This document shows, piece after piece, positions 21,601 to 30,143 of a stretch of DNA of 64,000 bases (within the stretch, counting starts at the first letter, position 1; each line of letters starts with the position of its first letter). Source of the DNA: Candidatus Poseidoniales archaeon. Its GTDB lineage: Archaea > Thermoplasmatota > Poseidoniia > Poseidoniales > Thalassarchaeaceae. A program made the translations under genes and the position numbers. The stretch lies in NCBI GenBank assembly GCA_012964335.1, contig DTUF01000024.1, positions 62,001 through 126,000 on the forward strand, in the 5' to 3' direction. The notes beneath the pieces were generated by a model. That model was given only the letters and a program-made list of their open reading frames with translations, searched no databases and had not been told where the DNA came from.

Positions 21601-23376
21601 TGAATTGATTTCTTGGATAGGTATTTCACAGGTTGAACTAGCGAAAGCACTCTCTAATCTGAGGTATAGGAAATCACCTTCAAGTGCCAGCCCACCATCC
21701 TCTAAATTCTGGCTGAAATTAGACAGGTCAATAGATGCTGAATCCCAAACTATTGCCCCATCGCTATAGGCCTCACCAAACAGAATTTCAGCACCCTCAT
21801 CGGAGATGCGAAGTCCGACCCCTAGGTCATCCTCAGTAACTACTAAACTGACCAAATCGCCATCTCCTTCTGGCATTGTGATATCTCGCGAATCCTCATC
21901 CTCACTAAGCGCGGAAAGGCGTACACCTCCTGGATGCAAAGATAGGGCGACTCCATCTCTTACCGAATGAATTGAATGAATCGCTGTTGCATCATCACCC
22001 CGCGGAACCCACTGGAACCATTGACTAGTATTTCTCATCTGAACTGAAAGTCCTGATGGGGTTGCATACCAATCAGCAATACCATCTGAATCTATTGCAG
22101 TAACTTCAGCAGAAATTAGTCCGGTTAAATTTTCACCATCACTTGAGATTTGAAGCAAAGGAGCCATCAGTAATTCAGCAACCGAGGCATCAGGAGAGAA
22201 CGAAGTTATGTTTTCTCGTAGACTTTCAACTTCGTCTCCGTAAAGTAAACCTTCACCGCTTATTCGCTGTACTGCTAAGGAGAAGTCCTCTGGCACTGTA
22301 GCAATATTTAAGCCCGAATCACCTGCAATAATAACCTCATCAAGAGTTGAATTAATGAAGGGTAATGCTCGTTCCTCCGCATTCTGAGCGTCTAAAACGC
22401 CACCCGTTGCGGAGATTGCTATTCGGTTGATTTCACCTTCCCGTCCAAGAATTTCTTGAGCTTGGGATAGGCTAGTGTAAATTGTTGAATCACCACCATT
22501 TTCGTAGCCCGATACTTTAGTCGGTACAATGTCCTGTACTGTCAAATTAATCGTATCTCGATTCACCTGACCGGTTTCTGTAACTGCTGACCAACTTACT
22601 TCAACGATATTACCAATCTCTAATTCCATCTTTTCAGCCGCTTTCTCACTGATGTATACCTCCCCATCATTGATCTCCGAGTAATGAGGGCCGTCCTTAC
22701 CGCCAAATGGATTCCATGTACCCTGGGTTTGGTAATCCGCATCCATCGCCAACCAGTGGGCATTATTTGCCTCAACCGTCTTATGTAATTCTGATTTCAA
22801 ACCAATTTGCATATTGATTCCAATAGAAACTGCATCTATGTTTGAATTGTTGAATAATGTATCAACAAATCCCTCCATTCTTGATTGGTTCATCCAAAGG
22901 GGATTTCCAAAAAGGTCTGAACCACTGATAATAATATCTGCCTCATCTAATGATTCGGCAAATTCGGCTTGTAGAGTTGCATCTAGACTATCTCCTACAA
23001 CTAGACTACTGGTGATAATTGCTGAGCCAATAAGCAGTCCAACAATTACTAGTGCGGTGTTCCGCTTACGGCGGCGAAGATTGCTAATCGCCATCTGTGC
23101 TAACATCCTCCTTCTTCCTGAGAAAATAAAGTCAAGTAATTGCAGAGAAACGAGTGCTGTCAATAATCCTAAACTGATAGCAGTAGCATACCAACCAAAT
23201 CCAACACCATCATATGATGTTGATTTCACTACATCAATTATCACCTTAGTACAACAAAGGGTGATTCCTACGAACAGAATGCTGAAAAGTGCACCACGAC
23301 CTAACCTTTGGATTGTGCTACCCTCACCAGCAAAGGGAGATGATTCTTCAGAGTTTGACAAGTTAATCAACTCCAC
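18616..23376 (-). CDS. ABC transporter permease, MacB/FtsX family, two FtsX cores with a large extracellular insertion
   Basis: MacB-like N-terminus (MAISNLRRRKRNTALVIVGLLIGSAIITSSLVVGDSL); FtsX signatures (ADERKSEMGMLRALGMHRGELRGMFVIEG; ERAHQTGILRALGFQRSMVIAGYL); C-terminal AWPVRRAASIHPAEALRDIE; abuts the ATPase gene. Confidence 0.9.
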   Translation of the reverse strand: MELINLSNSEESSPFAGEGSTIQRLGRGALFSILFVGITLCCTKVIIDVVKSTSYDGVGFGWYATAISLGLLTALVSLQLLDFIFSGRRRMLAQMAISNLRRRKRNTALVIVGLLIGSAIITSSLVVGDSLDATLQAEFAESLDEADIIISGSDLFGNPLWMNQSRMEGFVDTLFNNSNIDAVSIGINMQIGLKSELHKTVEANNAHWLAMDADYQTQGTWNPFGGKDGPHYSEINDGEVYISEKAAEKMELEIGNIVEVSWSAVTETGQVNRDTINLTVQDIVPTKVSGYENGGDSTIYTSLSQAQEILGREGEINRIAISATGGVLDAQNAEERALPFINSTLDEVIIAGDSGLNIATVPEDFSLAVQRISGEGLLYGDEVESLRENITSFSPDASVAELLMAPLLQISSDGENLTGLISAEVTAIDSDGIADWYATPSGLSVQMRNTSQWFQWVPRGDDATAIHSIHSVRDGVALSLHPGGVRLSALSEDEDSRDITMPEGDGDLVSLVVTEDDLGVGLRISDEGAEILFGEAYSDGAIVWDSASIDLSNFSQNLEDGGLALEGDFLYLRLESAFASSTCEIPIQEINSEFNSCNWNVDPPSSRSITTSGGLAWDVYGQDLQLTSARFEGTPVSAHDLGLPTGEILSVSSTSVVVEEEGLYRWNGTGFSLADTQPAQGSDNRTAWSDGERTIATSPYGVLISDGDNVSGRLPYQISVDGISNLPLVAIALTGGVGIPNPEPGDLYLSTWSANGLALSPPKSLQVVGLMAAARGIFEPMDFNYTFTVPELPAPPGQPGLDDISIAVVNISDAQQLLNRDEEVRSMVMVSGFALVSDDNLSRLEANITAWADEISTAESVGIKTVALKSEIRDATADSGANFSALFLIFGSFVIFAGVLLVMNLFVMLADERKSEMGMLRALGMHRGELRGMFVIEGTLIGLVSSAVGAVIGIGVAKLLMLSLDRVLSETFQRGILFSWEWHSLLSGFSIGFLVTFMTLMATSIYISRLNVVAAMRDIPTRMKGTLPWWTILISLFMLGSAIVSAVLAFMIGDPETGSRYAWWLTAGFLFLFGLVPPLFFTFSKLLPESISFRGTRISRTILTPRLTMTILGLLMFGWGIWTDPIRADWELGDASFIILGLFLVGAGVLLLTSLAPMIARSLAKAGSSISGRLSSVLPTALAYPLATPFRTAMTMGMFSLVVFAVVVLSGYSALVGNWLGDIGEDARGEWEIVAFGDLDLGENSSEWDLGELQSSDFDAIATMHTATVQVYQKGETDLENKSAYTSIRGFDSNFTSLNGLPLHSWEPSLGDNAEDVWQAILENDTLVVIDFTLAVESYQGDRGVIYEGMGLNIGDAIIVQDPFNPAVNATFFIGAVMNEESGWFASGVSVAKPIAVERFEATPSSIWFSLPPGVTLEEQEEVAKVLQFELVEEGAIVFAIEVQFKEIQSIIFAMFSLLQAFLALGLIVGIAGLGVITIRNVSERAHQTGILRALGFQRSMVIAGYLTELTWVSLLGILNGAAVGVGFHYQLYVKFLKDEGAEFVLPWGQISLIILGAYLLTILATAWPVRRAASIHPAEALRDIE

Positions 23377-24090
23377 TTATTCTTCTTCAGAGTTTCCAAT
23401 TTCCACGAGCCTCTCATCACTCGTAATCAAGCCATCTTGAATTGTCACAAGCCTAGTACACCGACGTGCAACATCCTCCTCATGAGTGACGATGACGAAT
23501 GTAATCCCCTTCTCCCTATTCAGATTAACAAGTAAATCCATCACAGAATCTGAAGTTGTTGTATCTAGGTTTCCAGTTGGCTCATCTGCTAAAATTAACG
23601 CTGGTTGATGAGCAAAGGCACGGGCAATTGTTACTCGTTGTTGTTGCCCACCAGATAATTCCGCAGGCAAATGGCCTGCCCATTCTTTTAGATTAACTGC
23701 ATCTAACGCCTCTAAAGCAATGGCTCTTGCATCCTTGCTTGATTTTCCTTTCAAAATAAGTGGTAATTCAACGTTCTCAACAGCAGAAAGAACTGGAATC
23801 AAATTGAAAGACTGAAACACAAATCCAAGGCGGTTCTTGCGCATGTTAGTTCGCTCCCTATCAGACATTTCAGAGAGAGGTTGACCATCTACCAAGACTT
23901 CACCAGCTGTGAACTCATCAAGACTTGAAACGCAATTTAGAAATGTGGTTTTACCACAGCCAGATGGCCCCATTATGGCAACCATCTCTCCTTCTGCAAT
24001 CTCCAAGTCAACTCCCTTGAGAGCCTTCACCTTAACTGAACCTGTATCATAGACCTTCCACAATTGTTGTGCTTGAAGTACTGTGGTCAT
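23377..24090 (-). CDS. ABC transporter ATP-binding protein (LolD/MacB type)
   Basis: Walker A GPSGCGKTT, signature LSGGQQQRVTIARA, Walker B ALILADEPTGNLD. Start taken at MTTVLQAQQLWKVYDTG (24090); the longer ORF starts at 24111. Confidence 0.93.
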   Translation of the reverse strand: MTTVLQAQQLWKVYDTGSVKVKALKGVDLEIAEGEMVAIMGPSGCGKTTFLNCVSSLDEFTAGEVLVDGQPLSEMSDRERTNMRKNRLGFVFQSFNLIPVLSAVENVELPLILKGKSSKDARAIALEALDAVNLKEWAGHLPAELSGGQQQRVTIARAFAHQPALILADEPTGNLDTTTSDSVMDLLVNLNREKGITFVIVTHEEDVARRCTRLVTIQDGLITSDERLVEIGNSEEE

Positions 24091-24144
24091 GTAGTATCGG
24101 GTGGGTTGCACACCTATAATACAGGCAGGACCACAGATGAAAAC

Positions 24145-24405
24145 ATGGGAGAGGAGGGGCCTACCAACGCGGTCAAATTCACGGTTCGGTTATTCGGGCC
24201 TTTAGCGGAAAAGTTTGGCACCAACACTCTTGAATTTCCCTTGAATGTTGGCGCTACTATTCGGGACCTTGCTGGGCGTCTGCAGATTGAAGGAATGCTT
24301 GATAATGGCCTGAAAGTTGCACTTAACGGGGAATTCTGTTCCCCGGATGTTGAAATCCCTGATGCTAGTGAAATTGCATTTTTACCACCAGTGTCTGGTG
24401 GTTGA
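24145..24405 (+). CDS. MoaD/ThiS-family ubiquitin-like sulfur carrier protein
   Basis: VKFTVRLFGPLAEKFGTNTLEF...DASEIAFLPPVSGG with C-terminal GG; ATG at 24145 is in frame with the listed ORF at 24064. Confidence 0.85.
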   Translation: MGEEGPTNAVKFTVRLFGPLAEKFGTNTLEFPLNVGATIRDLAGRLQIEGMLDNGLKVALNGEFCSPDVEIPDASEIAFLPPVSGG

Positions 24406-24468
24406 GAGTGCTATATCACATCCTGACGTATTTTACCCCAATTGTAGTGCTTTCCGCCGAATCATTCA

Positions 24469-24780
24469 ATGGATAAAACCGACACGAGGGGGTTAGAGGT
24501 AGTACCCATGATGCCGTCAAGTTCAGAGATGCTGTTCATTCTCGCCCTTTTTGTATTGTTTTTTGGAATTGATAGATTGCCGAAGTTAGCCCGTTCTCTT
24601 GGAATGGCAAAAGGCGAATTTCAGAAGGGAATTGGCGATTCCCACAACGCAACCGAAGCGGATCTTGAACGCGGAGGTAAAACTGAAACAGCAGAACTCA
24701 CCGAGAAGGCAGAATCTGCTGGAGTAGAAATTGAAGGAAAGACTGTAGATGAAGTCAAGGATGACCTCTCCGAAGAGTGA
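24469..24780 (+). CDS. tatA: Sec-independent translocase TatA/TatB family protein
   Basis: SSSEMLFILALFVLFFGIDRLPKLARSLGMAKGEFQKGI: short TM, FG hinge, LPKLARSLG amphipathic helix, acidic tail. True start may be the ATG near 24508. Confidence 0.85.
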   Translation: MDKTDTRGLEVVPMMPSSSEMLFILALFVLFFGIDRLPKLARSLGMAKGEFQKGIGDSHNATEADLERGGKTETAELTEKAESAGVEIEGKTVDEVKDDLSEE

Positions 24781-24781
24781 A

Positions 24782-25282
24782 TTACTTTTTCCGAATATTG
24801 TAAGGCGAGCCACAATCGCTACAATTACCGTACTCGCCGCGCTTTTTGGATACGTTCTGCTCACTGCTAATCGCACCACATCCAGAGCATACTAACTGCC
24901 ACAACCAACGTTCAGAAATCCCATCAGTCAATACAGGTTGATGCTCAATTCCAGCAACTAAACAACAATTTTGTAGACGGTAATCATCGGTTACAAGAGT
25001 TGCTTCTAACTCTAAAGCGAGTGCTAAAATCTCTAAATCCACTGGTGACAATCCAGCCAAATCCCCACTCTCAGATGCAACTTTAGAAGCTTGTTCAAGT
25101 GAATTAGCAGATGGAGTAGACCATTGTAAATCAGCCCCATCCAATAACATCTCTCTGTCAGAAGATAGTCTAGCAAGTTCTTCTCTTTGTCCAAATACTA
25201 CACACCCAGTTAATTGGGGTAAAGGCCAGTGGAGTAGGGCCGCGGTGTCCAAAACACGCATGAACACTGGTTGAGCCATCAC
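24782..25282 (-). CDS. Nob1-like PIN-domain endoribonuclease with C-terminal zinc ribbon
   Basis: MRVLDTAALLHWP PIN start, LSPVDLEILALALELEATLVTDDYRLQN, zinc ribbon CSGCGAI...YGNCSDCGSPYNIRKK. Start may be the internal ATG at 25261. Confidence 0.8.
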   Translation of the reverse strand: MMAQPVFMRVLDTAALLHWPLPQLTGCVVFGQREELARLSSDREMLLDGADLQWSTPSANSLEQASKVASESGDLAGLSPVDLEILALALELEATLVTDDYRLQNCCLVAGIEHQPVLTDGISERWLWQLVCSGCGAISSEQNVSKKRGEYGNCSDCGSPYNIRKK

Positions 25283-25347
25283 TCAATGAGCGTGCCGGTC
25301 TCACCTCAAAGGCGAAGATTGATGCATGGAGTGGTTAGCGAGAAAAC

Positions 25348-25947
25348 GTGAGTGGATTTTCAGAACTAGTGGAGCAGGCAACTCTTTGGTTTGCCTCAAT
25401 AGGCTTAGCAGGTCTAGGTTTGATGTCCTTCACTGAGGCGTTTATCCAGCCAATACCACCTGATGCACTTGTTATTCCGATGGCTGCGAGCACTTCTGAT
25501 CCTTTCCGCCTGGTATCAATTTTCTTGGTAGTGACAATCGCTAGTGTTCTTGGCTCACTAGTTGCTTGGTGGATGGGAGATAAGTGGGGTCAACCATTGC
25601 TTGAAAGATTCGCTTCAGACAGTGCCGTTCGCAAGTTCAACACACTAGTCAAAAGATATGGTGGTTTTGGGATATTTATTGCCGCCTTCACACCTATCCC
25701 GTACAAAGTTCTTGGATGGTGCGCAGGGATAGGGAAAATGGACCGAAGCACATTCGTTCTTGCTGGGTTTATTGGCCGTTCAATGCGGTTCGGATTGGAG
25801 GTCCTCGTGATAGGTGTTTATGGCGAGCAGTTTATTGATTTCCTTAGTGGCTGGGAGTTCATTATTGCCTCACTTTTTGGCGCACTTCTTCTATATCCTG
25901 CATGGATTTGGTGGCAAGGCCTATCTGAGTTTGATGAAGAAGAGTAA
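25348..25947 (+). CDS. DedA/VTT-domain membrane protein (SNARE-associated family)
   Basis: FTEAFIQPIPPDALVIPMA...GSLVAWWMGDKWGQPLLERF...RYGGFGIFIAAFTPIPYKVLGWCAGIGKMDRSTFVLAGFIGRSMRF; GTG start. Confidence 0.85.
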   Translation: MSGFSELVEQATLWFASIGLAGLGLMSFTEAFIQPIPPDALVIPMAASTSDPFRLVSIFLVVTIASVLGSLVAWWMGDKWGQPLLERFASDSAVRKFNTLVKRYGGFGIFIAAFTPIPYKVLGWCAGIGKMDRSTFVLAGFIGRSMRFGLEVLVIGVYGEQFIDFLSGWEFIIASLFGALLLYPAWIWWQGLSEFDEEE

Positions 25948-25991
25948 GCAACCGATTCGGTTATGCACCTAACCCCCGCCCCGAGGCTGTG

Positions 25992-26066
25992 GCTCGCGTG
26001 GTGTAGTCCGGCCCATCATTGCAGGTTTTCATCCTGTCTACCCGGGTTCGAATCCCGGCGCGAGCA
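25992..26066 (+). tRNA. tRNA-Glu (anticodon UUC)
   Basis: Acceptor GCTCGCG/CGCGAGC, anticodon stem GCAGG/CCTGT with loop TTTTCAT, T-arm CCGGG-TTCGAAT-CCCGG. Confidence 0.9.
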
Positions 26067-26070
26067 CCTA

Positions 26071-26121
26071 AGATAGTAATTGGTAGCAACGGTGCTAGAT
26101 TCTAGTCGCTACCCACTATCT
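26071..26121 (+). terminator. Long imperfect hairpin 3' of tRNA-Glu
   Basis: AGATAGT-aatt-GGTAGC...CTAGATTCTAG...GCTACC-c-ACTATCT, then an A/T-rich tract. Confidence 0.5.
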
Positions 26122-26226
26122 AAAATTAAATTAAAATTTTTGTTCTAAACATAGAGAAGTGACCCTTTTAATTCATTTAATTAATAACTGATAATATGGC
26201 TATCATGGATGGGATACCAAGATTTT

Positions 26227-26243
26227 TCGCCCCTATGGGGCGA
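26227..26243 (+). promoter_or_regulatory. Hairpin/palindrome upstream of the alpha-glucan transporter operon
   Basis: TCGCCCC-TAT-GGGGCGA, 7-bp perfect stem, about 48 bp before the ATG at 26292. Confidence 0.45.
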
Positions 26244-26291
26244 TGTAAAATTTAAACTGGATATAATCAGCAATTCCAATAGGGTAGCGGC

Positions 26292-28901
26292 ATGTATGGC
26301 CTCTTTGTGGCAAGCAACCTCCGACTTACACTGTTTCTCGCCGCCCTACTGCTAATTGCAAGTTTAGCGGCAATTGCGAATAATAATCGAATTGAATCAG
26401 ATTCTAGCAACGTGTATCTAGAATTGGACGATTACTCCCCTACCAGCGCTAGAAGTGAAACGCAAATCACACTCTCAGTTTGGTACACCTTCGCTTCTGA
26501 GAGTAAAGAAGAAGAAACATATTTGGATGCTATAGGAGGTTTTGAGCAGGCAAATCCACACATTTCCGTTGAATCAACAATGGTCCCATATGGTAATGCG
26601 GACCAACTTTTCATGACTGCCGCCCAAGGCGGAGAAGCACCTGACCTAGTACGTCTTTCAAGTGACCAGCTCGGTAAGATAGGGGAGGTAAGGGTGGATG
26701 GTTACCCACTATTGGAAGATTTACGGCCCCACTTAACACCTAATCAGCTTGGCCAGTTTGACCAGCGTGCAGTAACCGGGATGTACTACGGAGAATCCCT
26801 CTTAGGTATACCAGCCAGCCAAGATTGTCTTTCATTATTGTATAATAAAGCAATTTTTGATGCTCAAGGACTGGATTATCCCGATGATACTTGGACTACT
26901 GATGATCTTCTCTCAGCCGCTAAAAACCTCACTTACGGTGATGTCAAAGGACTTGCATTGCCTGTTAAAGTGGCTTACTGGTGGTTCCCATTTCAGGAAG
27001 GTTTTGGTGGCCATCTGTTTGATGAAAGTGGAAATCCGACCTTAGATTCTAACGGTTCTGCTGCAGCTGTTGATTGGTTATTCGCTTTGGAGAAAGAACA
27101 CGGTGTGGTTGCAACGGGGACACAAATTGAATCAATGAAATCCCAATTTATCACTTCCAAAGCAGCAATGATTGTTGATGGTCCTTGGAATTGGGCAACA
27201 TACGAATCTAGCCGTCTCAATGTAGGCCAGTCACTTCTGCCAATCGTTGAGGAGAGTGGACTACGAAGTTCACCATTGGTTACTTACAAAGGTTGGTCGG
27301 TGACAAAACAGAGTAGCCAGAAAGTCGCTTCTACTGACCTGGCATTGTGGTTATCTTCACCATCTGTTCAGCGAGATTTTGCACTTGATACTTACACAAT
27401 GCCAACTTCAATTGAGTTGTACACAGACCCCCAAATTACTGAAAATGAGGTTATTTCAGGGTTTTTATCGCAAGCACAAGTTGGAACACCTGCCCCAACA
27501 ACAAGAGGAATGGCTCTAGTGTATGGTCCACTAGGCACAGCCTTTGAGCAGGTGTACACCGACTCTTCAACATCACAACAAGCATTGAGTGGAGCAAATT
27601 CAGAATTGATTAATTTGTTAGCAGAATCACAACAAGCAGAAGCCTCCCAATTGGTTGATGGTTATCGAACTATCAGTATTTCATTCATTGATGAAAGTGG
27701 ATACGACTTGTATCGTATTTCTTTTGATGGTGAAGAACATTCAACCTATCCCAACAATGCTGATTGTTTCAACACTGAGAGTCAATGGAACTGCAACTTA
27801 ACAGGAATGATTCCCGGGAAAATGCATGATATTTTGGTTATTGGTGAAGGCCTTAACGGAACGTCTGAATCTTCCACTTTATTGACTATGAATATGTCAA
27901 GCGAGGTGCAAGATGAAATTCCACCTCCGGCAGATACATCTCCAATTCTATTTGCTGTCGGTTCAATCGTTTTTTCACTCATCGCTCTACTTTCATTCCT
28001 GCGTTGGCGCGATGCACGGGCCGGAAAAACCCGTTCTAAACTCGCCCACTTTTATGTCGCGCCAGCTCTTGTCGCGTTAGCAGTCCTCACTTTTTATCCT
28101 GTTTTCTACGGAATTTGGCTATCTTTCACTAATGCTGACCAGACTCACTTAGGAGAACAAGCATGGGTCGGTCTTGCAAATTTCGCTGAAGTTTTTACTG
28201 AGTCAGGGTTTGTCAGAGTTACTCTCTTCACACTGATTTGGACAGTCGTGAATGTTAGCGCACATATTGGACTTGGCCTATTACTAGCAATTCTCCTGAA
28301 TAACAAACATGTGAGGGGAAGGGTTGCTTATCGCACAATACTTCTCTTGCCTTGGGCAATACCATCGTACATCTCCGTCCTAGTGTGGCGAGGTATGCTA
28401 GAGCCCGCTGGGCTTATCAACGACATTCTTGGCACTGATTTCAATTTCTTAGCCGACCCAACTGGTGCGAAAGCGCTAGTTATAATGGTCAACATTTGGC
28501 TCGGTGTTCCTTTCATGATGATGTCACTTAGTGGGGCATTGCAATCACTACCTCAAGAAATGTATGAAGCGGCAGAACTGGATGGTATCTCTAGTTGGGC
28601 ACGGTTCCGTCACCTGACTCTTCCTAACTTAAAATCGGCTATGGTTCCTCTTTCATTGCTTGGATTTATTTGGACATTTAACATGTTCAATGTCATCTAT
28701 CTAATGACTGATGGCGGGCCTAACCTCTACTTTGGTGAACCAGGTTCAACAGATATTCTCATCACTTATGTGTATGATATTGCCTTCAGGGATGGCGCTT
28801 ACGGTGTAGCTGCTGCATGGTCTGTTGTCATCTTCTTGATGTTACTAGGATTCTCAGTGGTTTACATGAAGCAAACCAATGCAACGGAGGCGGTCACATG
28901 A
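26292..28901 (+). CDS. Fused extracellular solute-binding protein + MalF-type permease (maltodextrin-type ABC importer)
   Basis: SBP family 1 features (LSVWYTFASESKEEETYLDAIGGFEQANPHISVE..., AAMIVDGPWNW, ...STDLALWLSSPSVQRDFAL) followed by a TM and a MalF permease (APALVALAVLTFYPVFYGIWLSFTN...; EAAELDGISSWARFRHLTLPNLK). Confidence 0.92.
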   Translation: MYGLFVASNLRLTLFLAALLLIASLAAIANNNRIESDSSNVYLELDDYSPTSARSETQITLSVWYTFASESKEEETYLDAIGGFEQANPHISVESTMVPYGNADQLFMTAAQGGEAPDLVRLSSDQLGKIGEVRVDGYPLLEDLRPHLTPNQLGQFDQRAVTGMYYGESLLGIPASQDCLSLLYNKAIFDAQGLDYPDDTWTTDDLLSAAKNLTYGDVKGLALPVKVAYWWFPFQEGFGGHLFDESGNPTLDSNGSAAAVDWLFALEKEHGVVATGTQIESMKSQFITSKAAMIVDGPWNWATYESSRLNVGQSLLPIVEESGLRSSPLVTYKGWSVTKQSSQKVASTDLALWLSSPSVQRDFALDTYTMPTSIELYTDPQITENEVISGFLSQAQVGTPAPTTRGMALVYGPLGTAFEQVYTDSSTSQQALSGANSELINLLAESQQAEASQLVDGYRTISISFIDESGYDLYRISFDGEEHSTYPNNADCFNTESQWNCNLTGMIPGKMHDILVIGEGLNGTSESSTLLTMNMSSEVQDEIPPPADTSPILFAVGSIVFSLIALLSFLRWRDARAGKTRSKLAHFYVAPALVALAVLTFYPVFYGIWLSFTNADQTHLGEQAWVGLANFAEVFTESGFVRVTLFTLIWTVVNVSAHIGLGLLLAILLNNKHVRGRVAYRTILLLPWAIPSYISVLVWRGMLEPAGLINDILGTDFNFLADPTGAKALVIMVNIWLGVPFMMMSLSGALQSLPQEMYEAAELDGISSWARFRHLTLPNLKSAMVPLSLLGFIWTFNMFNVIYLMTDGGPNLYFGEPGSTDILITYVYDIAFRDGAYGVAAAWSVVIFLMLLGFSVVYMKQTNATEAVT

Positions 28902-30139
28902 GTGAGGATTTGGCGAAAAAGCACTACCGGCCAGTAGAACTCTCTACCTTGCGAACTTGGATAATTACTGCTATTTTCGTAAATATTGCAATCATCCCAA
29001 TAGAATGGTTGCGAACAGGTGATGGTGCGATGCTTTCAATACTTGATGTTGCAATTCTAGTAATTCTGTTGATGATGTTCCCTGAGAAACAAGAAAGTGC
29101 CAAACGTGATTTTGCTATTCTTGTTGCTGGTGTTGCAATGATTTCAGCAATTCTACGCTTGGCTACATCTGACCTAGTAATCTTTGATTACTGGGCTAGA
29201 GCTTGGCTTCTTCTTCCCGCGGCGATTACAATTTGGTGGATTTCATCACCACATGTTTCTGCTTGGGTAAAAGGCACGATGACAACTGAAACTGCTGCTA
29301 AAGGTCTGGCAAGAAATCGGAGCCTCGCACCGAAACTTTCAGCGCTTGGAGTTCACATCATCCTACTCCATGCTGTTGTATTAGTTCTAATTCCTGTCAT
29401 TTGGATTCTTGATATTGCATTCTCTCCAGGAAATACACTGAGTGGTGCCTTGTTTGACCAATTTAGTACTGAACACTTCTCTAAAATTTTAAATGGCGAA
29501 TCATTCTGGATTTGGTTGCGTAATTCAATTATTGTTAGTGTAGGGACCACAATACTTGGTCTTGCATTGGCAATACCTGCTGGTTATGCCTTCAGCCGCT
29601 TCAAGTTTAGTGGGCGTGAACCTGCAATGTTCTCCTTCCTCTTGGTTCAGATGTTCCCTGGAATTATCATCTTAGTTCCGTACTTTTTAGTAATGAAATC
29701 ACTCGGCCTTCTTAATTCATGGCTTGGTTTAGTCTTAGCATATTCAGTTACCGCATTGCCCCTTTGTGTCTGGATGTTGAAGGGTTTCTTTGACACCGTA
29801 CCTAAGGAATTAGAGGAAGCCGCTATCCTTGATGGGTGTAATCAATCTCAAGTGTTTAGAAAAGTCATCCTTCCTCTATCTGTACCTGCTGTTGCTGTTA
29901 CCGCGTTATTCTCATTTTTGGCGGCATGGAACGAATTCCTCCTCGCTCTAACCTTCAACACATCCAATGAAATGTACACCCTTCCAGTAGGTCTTGCATC
30001 CATGATCTCTTCAACCAGTCAAGCGTGGGGGGATTTCGCTGCAGCATCGATTTTAGTCAGTATACCAGTAGTTTTACTGTTCATTCTTTTCCAAAGATTC
30101 CTGATAGAGGGTCTTTCTGCTGGAGGAGTAAAGGGGTGA
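28898..30139 (+). CDS. MalG-type ABC sugar permease
   Basis: [33 protein letters not shown]...[50 protein letters not shown]; start ATG at 28898 overlaps the upstream stop (ATGA). Confidence 0.93.
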   Translation: MSEDLAKKHYRPVELSTLRTWIITAIFVNIAIIPIEWLRTGDGAMLSILDVAILVILLMMFPEKQESAKRDFAILVAGVAMISAILRLATSDLVIFDYWARAWLLLPAAITIWWISSPHVSAWVKGTMTTETAAKGLARNRSLAPKLSALGVHIILLHAVVLVLIPVIWILDIAFSPGNTLSGALFDQFSTEHFSKILNGESFWIWLRNSIIVSVGTTILGLALAIPAGYAFSRFKFSGREPAMFSFLLVQMFPGIIILVPYFLVMKSLGLLNSWLGLVLAYSVTALPLCVWMLKGFFDTVPKELEEAAILDGCNQSQVFRKVILPLSVPAVAVTALFSFLAAWNEFLLALTFNTSNEMYTLPVGLASMISSTSQAWGDFAAASILVSIPVVLLFILFQRFLIEGLSAGGVKG

Positions 30140-30143
30140 AGAA

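Noticed and set aside
22814-23440. 208-aa plus-strand ORF over the ABC permease start
   Set aside because: Antisense to well-supported MacB permease/ATPase sequence; no recognisable domain.
24384-24402. ACCACCAG-TGT-CTGGTGGT hairpin at the end of the MoaD-like gene
   Set aside because: Encodes the functional PPVSGG C-terminus; the palindrome is most simply a coding coincidence, with no U-tract.
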